A stretch of DNA of 8,840 nucleotides, from positions 1-8,840 of the forward strand of contig JAQUAC010000082.1 in assembly GCA_028687415.1 (NCBI GenBank), written 5' to 3'. The stretch comes from Acidocella sp. Lineage in GTDB: Bacteria > Pseudomonadota > Alphaproteobacteria > Acetobacterales > Acetobacteraceae. This document shows positions 6,910-8,840 of the stretch, in pieces; position 1 is the stretch's first letter, and each line of letters opens with the position of its first letter. The translations under genes and the position numbers were made by a program. The notes under the pieces were generated by a model. The model was not told where the DNA came from, searched no databases, and saw nothing but the letters and a program-made list of their open reading frames with translations.

Positions 6910-7383
6910 ATGAAAATACGCAAGCACAGGGATGGCTCGTTCATTGTGCATCTGTACTCCACAATCTTCCATGAACCTTGGTGGATGGAAATCTCCTGCG
7001 CCGGCGCTCAGCGGGAAGTCTCTGTCTCCGCCGGCGGCATGGTCGTTGGGCGGCTGCCCTATCTGCTTTCCAAAAGAGGGCCGGGGCTGACGACTTTGGG
7101 AATGCCATCTATGACGCATGTGCTCGGCCCGGTTCTGGCTGTGGACTTCATCGTCGAGATCCTGCCCGCGTCGCGGGAGGCGATCCAGCACGCTGTGGCA
7201 AAGGGGCTAGTGTTCGACATGGATGATGGCATGCATGTCAAAAACAACTGCTTGCCGAATCTGTTGCTGCTCACTGGTTTCGGCGGCACGATAAAACCGC
7301 GTTACGTGGTGCAGAGCTCATCACCGGTTGTTCAAATGGCGCAACGTGTGAAGGAGCTGTTCCGGGAGCGCGCCCGGCCGTAA
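6910..7383 (+). CDS. Short FemAB/BioF2-like GNAT acyltransferase fragment (N-terminal half only)
   Basis: This predicted protein of 157 residues resembles only the first half of the roughly 320-340-residue FemAB/BioF2-like GNAT proteins (PF13480 type). Recognisable pieces are FHEPWW at 20-25, VGRLPYLL at 46-53, LGMPSMTHVLGPVLA at 63-77, and a diverged NNCLPNLLLLTGFGG stretch at 112-126 followed by RYVV, where family members have a TNWLPF..GF..T..Y block. The C-terminal GNAT domain is missing: a stop comes at 7381 and cydD begins 50 bases later. The start is uncertain. ATG 6910 gives the shortest credible N-terminus but has a poor ribosome site; the frame is open back to a GTG at 6832 and a GTG at 6946 is another choice. 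It may be a decaying remnant or a short divergent member. Homology is from memory of the family. Confidence 0.5.
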   Translation: MKIRKHRDGSFIVHLYSTIFHEPWWMEISCAGAQREVSVSAGGMVVGRLPYLLSKRGPGLTTLGMPSMTHVLGPVLAVDFIVEILPASREAIQHAVAKGLVFDMDDGMHVKNNCLPNLLLLTGFGGTIKPRYVVQSSSPVVQMAQRVKELFRERARP

Positions 7384-7390
7384 GATGGCC

Positions 7391-7411
7391 GCGGCCCTTG
7401 GCATGGGCCGC
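7391..7411 (+). terminator. GC-rich hairpin between the short ORF and cydD
   Basis: GCGGCCC (7391-7397) pairs perfectly with GGGCCGC (7405-7411) around the seven-base loop TTGGCAT, eight bases after the stop of the short ORF. Only a short, G-broken T stretch (GGTTTAGG) follows, so it could be a weak terminator, an mRNA 3' stabiliser or part of the cydD leader. It ends 22 bases before the cydD ATG. Confidence 0.45.
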
Positions 7412-7433
7412 CCGCCGGTTTAGGTGCGGGGTC

Positions 7434-8840
7434 ATGAGCAAGCGCATTGACCCGAGATTGATGGCCGAGGGCCGCCGCACGCGGGGAGCCCTTAAAGTGA
7501 GCATCATGCTCGGGCTGGTCGGGGGCTGGTTGATCATCGCGCAATCGGTGTTGCTGGCGCAGGTGGTCAATCGCATCTCTTTCCACCATTTTGCACTGCA
7601 TCAGGTTTCGCCGCTGCTTTGGGGCTTGGCCGGGTTGTTCGTGCTGCGCGCCCTGCTGGCCTGGGCGGCGGAGGTCGCGGCCTTCAAGGCCAGCGCCCGC
7701 ATCAAGACGCATCTGCGGCACGAGTTGCTGGCCCATGTCTTCGCGCGCGGCCCGGTCTACGCGGCGGATGAGCGCAGTGCCGATATCGCCGCCACGGCGG
7801 TGGAGGGCGTGGAGGCGCTGGAGCCTTATTTCTCCCGCTACGTGCCGCAAATGGCGCTGTGCGTGGCTGTTCCCCTCGCCATTCTGGCCCTGGTGTTCCC
7901 GCTGGACTGGATCAGCGGCGTGATTCTGCTGGTGGCCGGGCCGCTGGTGCCGGTGTTCATGGTCTTCGTCGGCTACCGGGCCGAGGCCATCAACCAGCGC
8001 CAATGGGAGAAGCTGCTGCTGATGAGCGCGCATTTTCTCGATATGCTGCAAGGGCTGACGACGCTGAAGCTGTTCGGCCGGGCGCGGGACGAGATCGAGA
8101 TCGTCGCCCGCCTGTCAGATGATTACCGCCGCACCACCATGTCCGGCCTGCGCGTGGCCTTCCTCACCTCGGCGGTGCTGGAGTTCTTCGCCTCCGTGGC
8201 CATCGCCCTGGTGGCGGTGTTGTTCGGTGCGCGGCTCCTCCACGGGCATATCGCCTTCTACCCGGCCTTTCTGGTGCTGCTGCTCGCCCCGGAATATTTC
8301 GTGCCGCTGCGCGGGCTCTCCGTGCATTACCACGCCCGGATGACGGCCATCGCCGCCGCCAAACGCATTTTCGAGATACTGGACGCCCCCGCCGCGGCCC
8401 CCGCCGGCGCCATAGCGCTGCCCGCGCTGGAGAGTCTGGAGCTGCGCTGTGAGAATTTGAGTTTCGCCTACGCCGAGGGCGCGCAAGTATTGGATGGCTT
8501 CAACGCCGTGTTCCCGGCGGGCAAGATCACCGCCATTGTCGGCGCCTCGGGTGCCGGTAAGACCACGCTGGCGCGGCTGCTGCTCGGCTTCGTGCAGCCC
8601 CAGGCGGGGCAAATTCTGGTGAATGGGCAGGATCTGGCGGGCATCGCGCCCGAAGCATGGTGGAAAACCCTGGCCTGGGTGCCGCAAAACCCGCGTTTAT
8701 TTCAGGGGACGATTGCCGCCAATCTGCGCCTCGGCGCGCCCGAGGCCGATGAAGCCGCCTTGCGCGAGGCCGCCACCAGCGCCCGCGCCCTGAGCTTTAT
8801 CGAGGCGCTGCCGGGCCAGTTCGAGGCCGATGTCGGCGAT
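7434..8840 (+). CDS. cydD: CydD, ABC exporter subunit for cytochrome bd assembly (3' partial)
   Basis: The frame is open from ATG 7434 to the last base, giving 469 residues of a protein that is usually about 550-580 long. CydD pairs with CydC in the inner membrane; CydDC exports cysteine and glutathione, has been linked to haem handling, and is required to make cytochrome bd oxidase. The N-terminal ABC-exporter membrane domain has hydrophobic segments near residues 21-45, 60-85, 140-185 and 240-290. It is followed by LAPEYFVPLR at 284-293, a stretch characteristic of CydD, and YHARMTAIAAAKRIFEIL. The nucleotide-binding domain starts near residue 340: Walker A GASGAGKT is at 370-377 and the Q-loop glutamine is Q418 in WVPQNPRLF. 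The ABC signature, Walker B and H-loop lie beyond the window. cydC and cydAB are the expected next genes. AGG at 7422-7424 is the likely ribosome site. Confidence 0.95.
   Translation, partial: MSKRIDPRLMAEGRRTRGALKVSIMLGLVGGWLIIAQSVLLAQVVNRISFHHFALHQVSPLLWGLAGLFVLRALLAWAAEVAAFKASARIKTHLRHELLAHVFARGPVYAADERSADIAATAVEGVEALEPYFSRYVPQMALCVAVPLAILALVFPLDWISGVILLVAGPLVPVFMVFVGYRAEAINQRQWEKLLLMSAHFLDMLQGLTTLKLFGRARDEIEIVARLSDDYRRTTMSGLRVAFLTSAVLEFFASVAIALVAVLFGARLLHGHIAFYPAFLVLLLAPEYFVPLRGLSVHYHARMTAIAAAKRIFEILDAPAAAPAGAIALPALESLELRCENLSFAYAEGAQVLDGFNAVFPAGKITAIVGASGAGKTTLARLLLGFVQPQAGQILVNGQDLAGIAPEAWWKTLAWVPQNPRLFQGTIAANLRLGAPEADEAALREAATSARALSFIEALPGQFEADVGD

Noticed and set aside
7332..8051. 239-codon minus-strand frame, and a similar one at 8115-8687, opposite cydD
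   Set aside because: Both are H/Q/R/G-rich shadows of the open cydD frame, which carries CydD-specific and ABC ATPase motifs.
1..8840. CRISPR array, insertion sequence, tRNA or rRNA
   Set aside because: No spaced direct-repeat array, transposase, terminal inverted repeats, or tRNA/rRNA-like segments seen on either strand.

Overview
The window is a GC-rich stretch of a proteobacterial chromosome with seven confident genes, one doubtful short ORF, and little intergenic DNA. The gene content (YdcS/PotD-type transporter, glutaryl-CoA dehydrogenase with a class III CoA-transferase, CydD) and the GC-rich codon use fit an alphaproteobacterium. Acetobacteraceae-type acidophiles are a reasonable guess, but nothing here fixes the genus.

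Layout. Positions 2-2239 (+) hold the end of a polyamine/opine-type ABC importer: a substrate-binding protein cut by the window edge, then two permeases that abut or overlap it. No ATPase gene lies within the visible part. After a 74-base gap, 2314-3348 (+) encodes an AraC-family activator of the OruR-like, arabinose-binding-domain class. Convergent hairpins at 3358-3409 separate it from a minus-strand operon. That operon is gcdH (4599-5780), then a CaiB/BaiF CoA-transferase (3418-4599) that overlaps it by one base. A divergent LysR-family regulator follows (5893-6777). The 112-base gap between gcdH and the regulator carries a T-N11-A palindrome plus a near-copy of half of it about 30 bases away, which is the classical layout of a LysR-controlled divergent promoter.

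Right end. Positions 6778-7383 are noticeably AT-richer at the start and hold an ORF that looks like only the N-terminal half of a FemAB/BioF2-like GNAT acyltransferase, possibly a decaying gene. A hairpin (7391-7411) then precedes cydD (7434 to the window end, open), the CydD half of the CydDC exporter needed for cytochrome bd assembly.

How it works together. The CoA-transferase would activate glutarate to glutaryl-CoA. GcdH would oxidise and decarboxylate it to crotonyl-CoA for beta-oxidation, with the LysR protein as glutarate-responsive regulator (compare GcdR/GcdH/GcoT of Pseudomonas). The amine-type importer next door could supply precursors such as cadaverine or 5-aminovalerate, but this link is inference from proximity only. 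I see no obviously new kind of system. The most useful leads are the regulatory layout at 5840-5882 and the truncated acyltransferase-like ORF.
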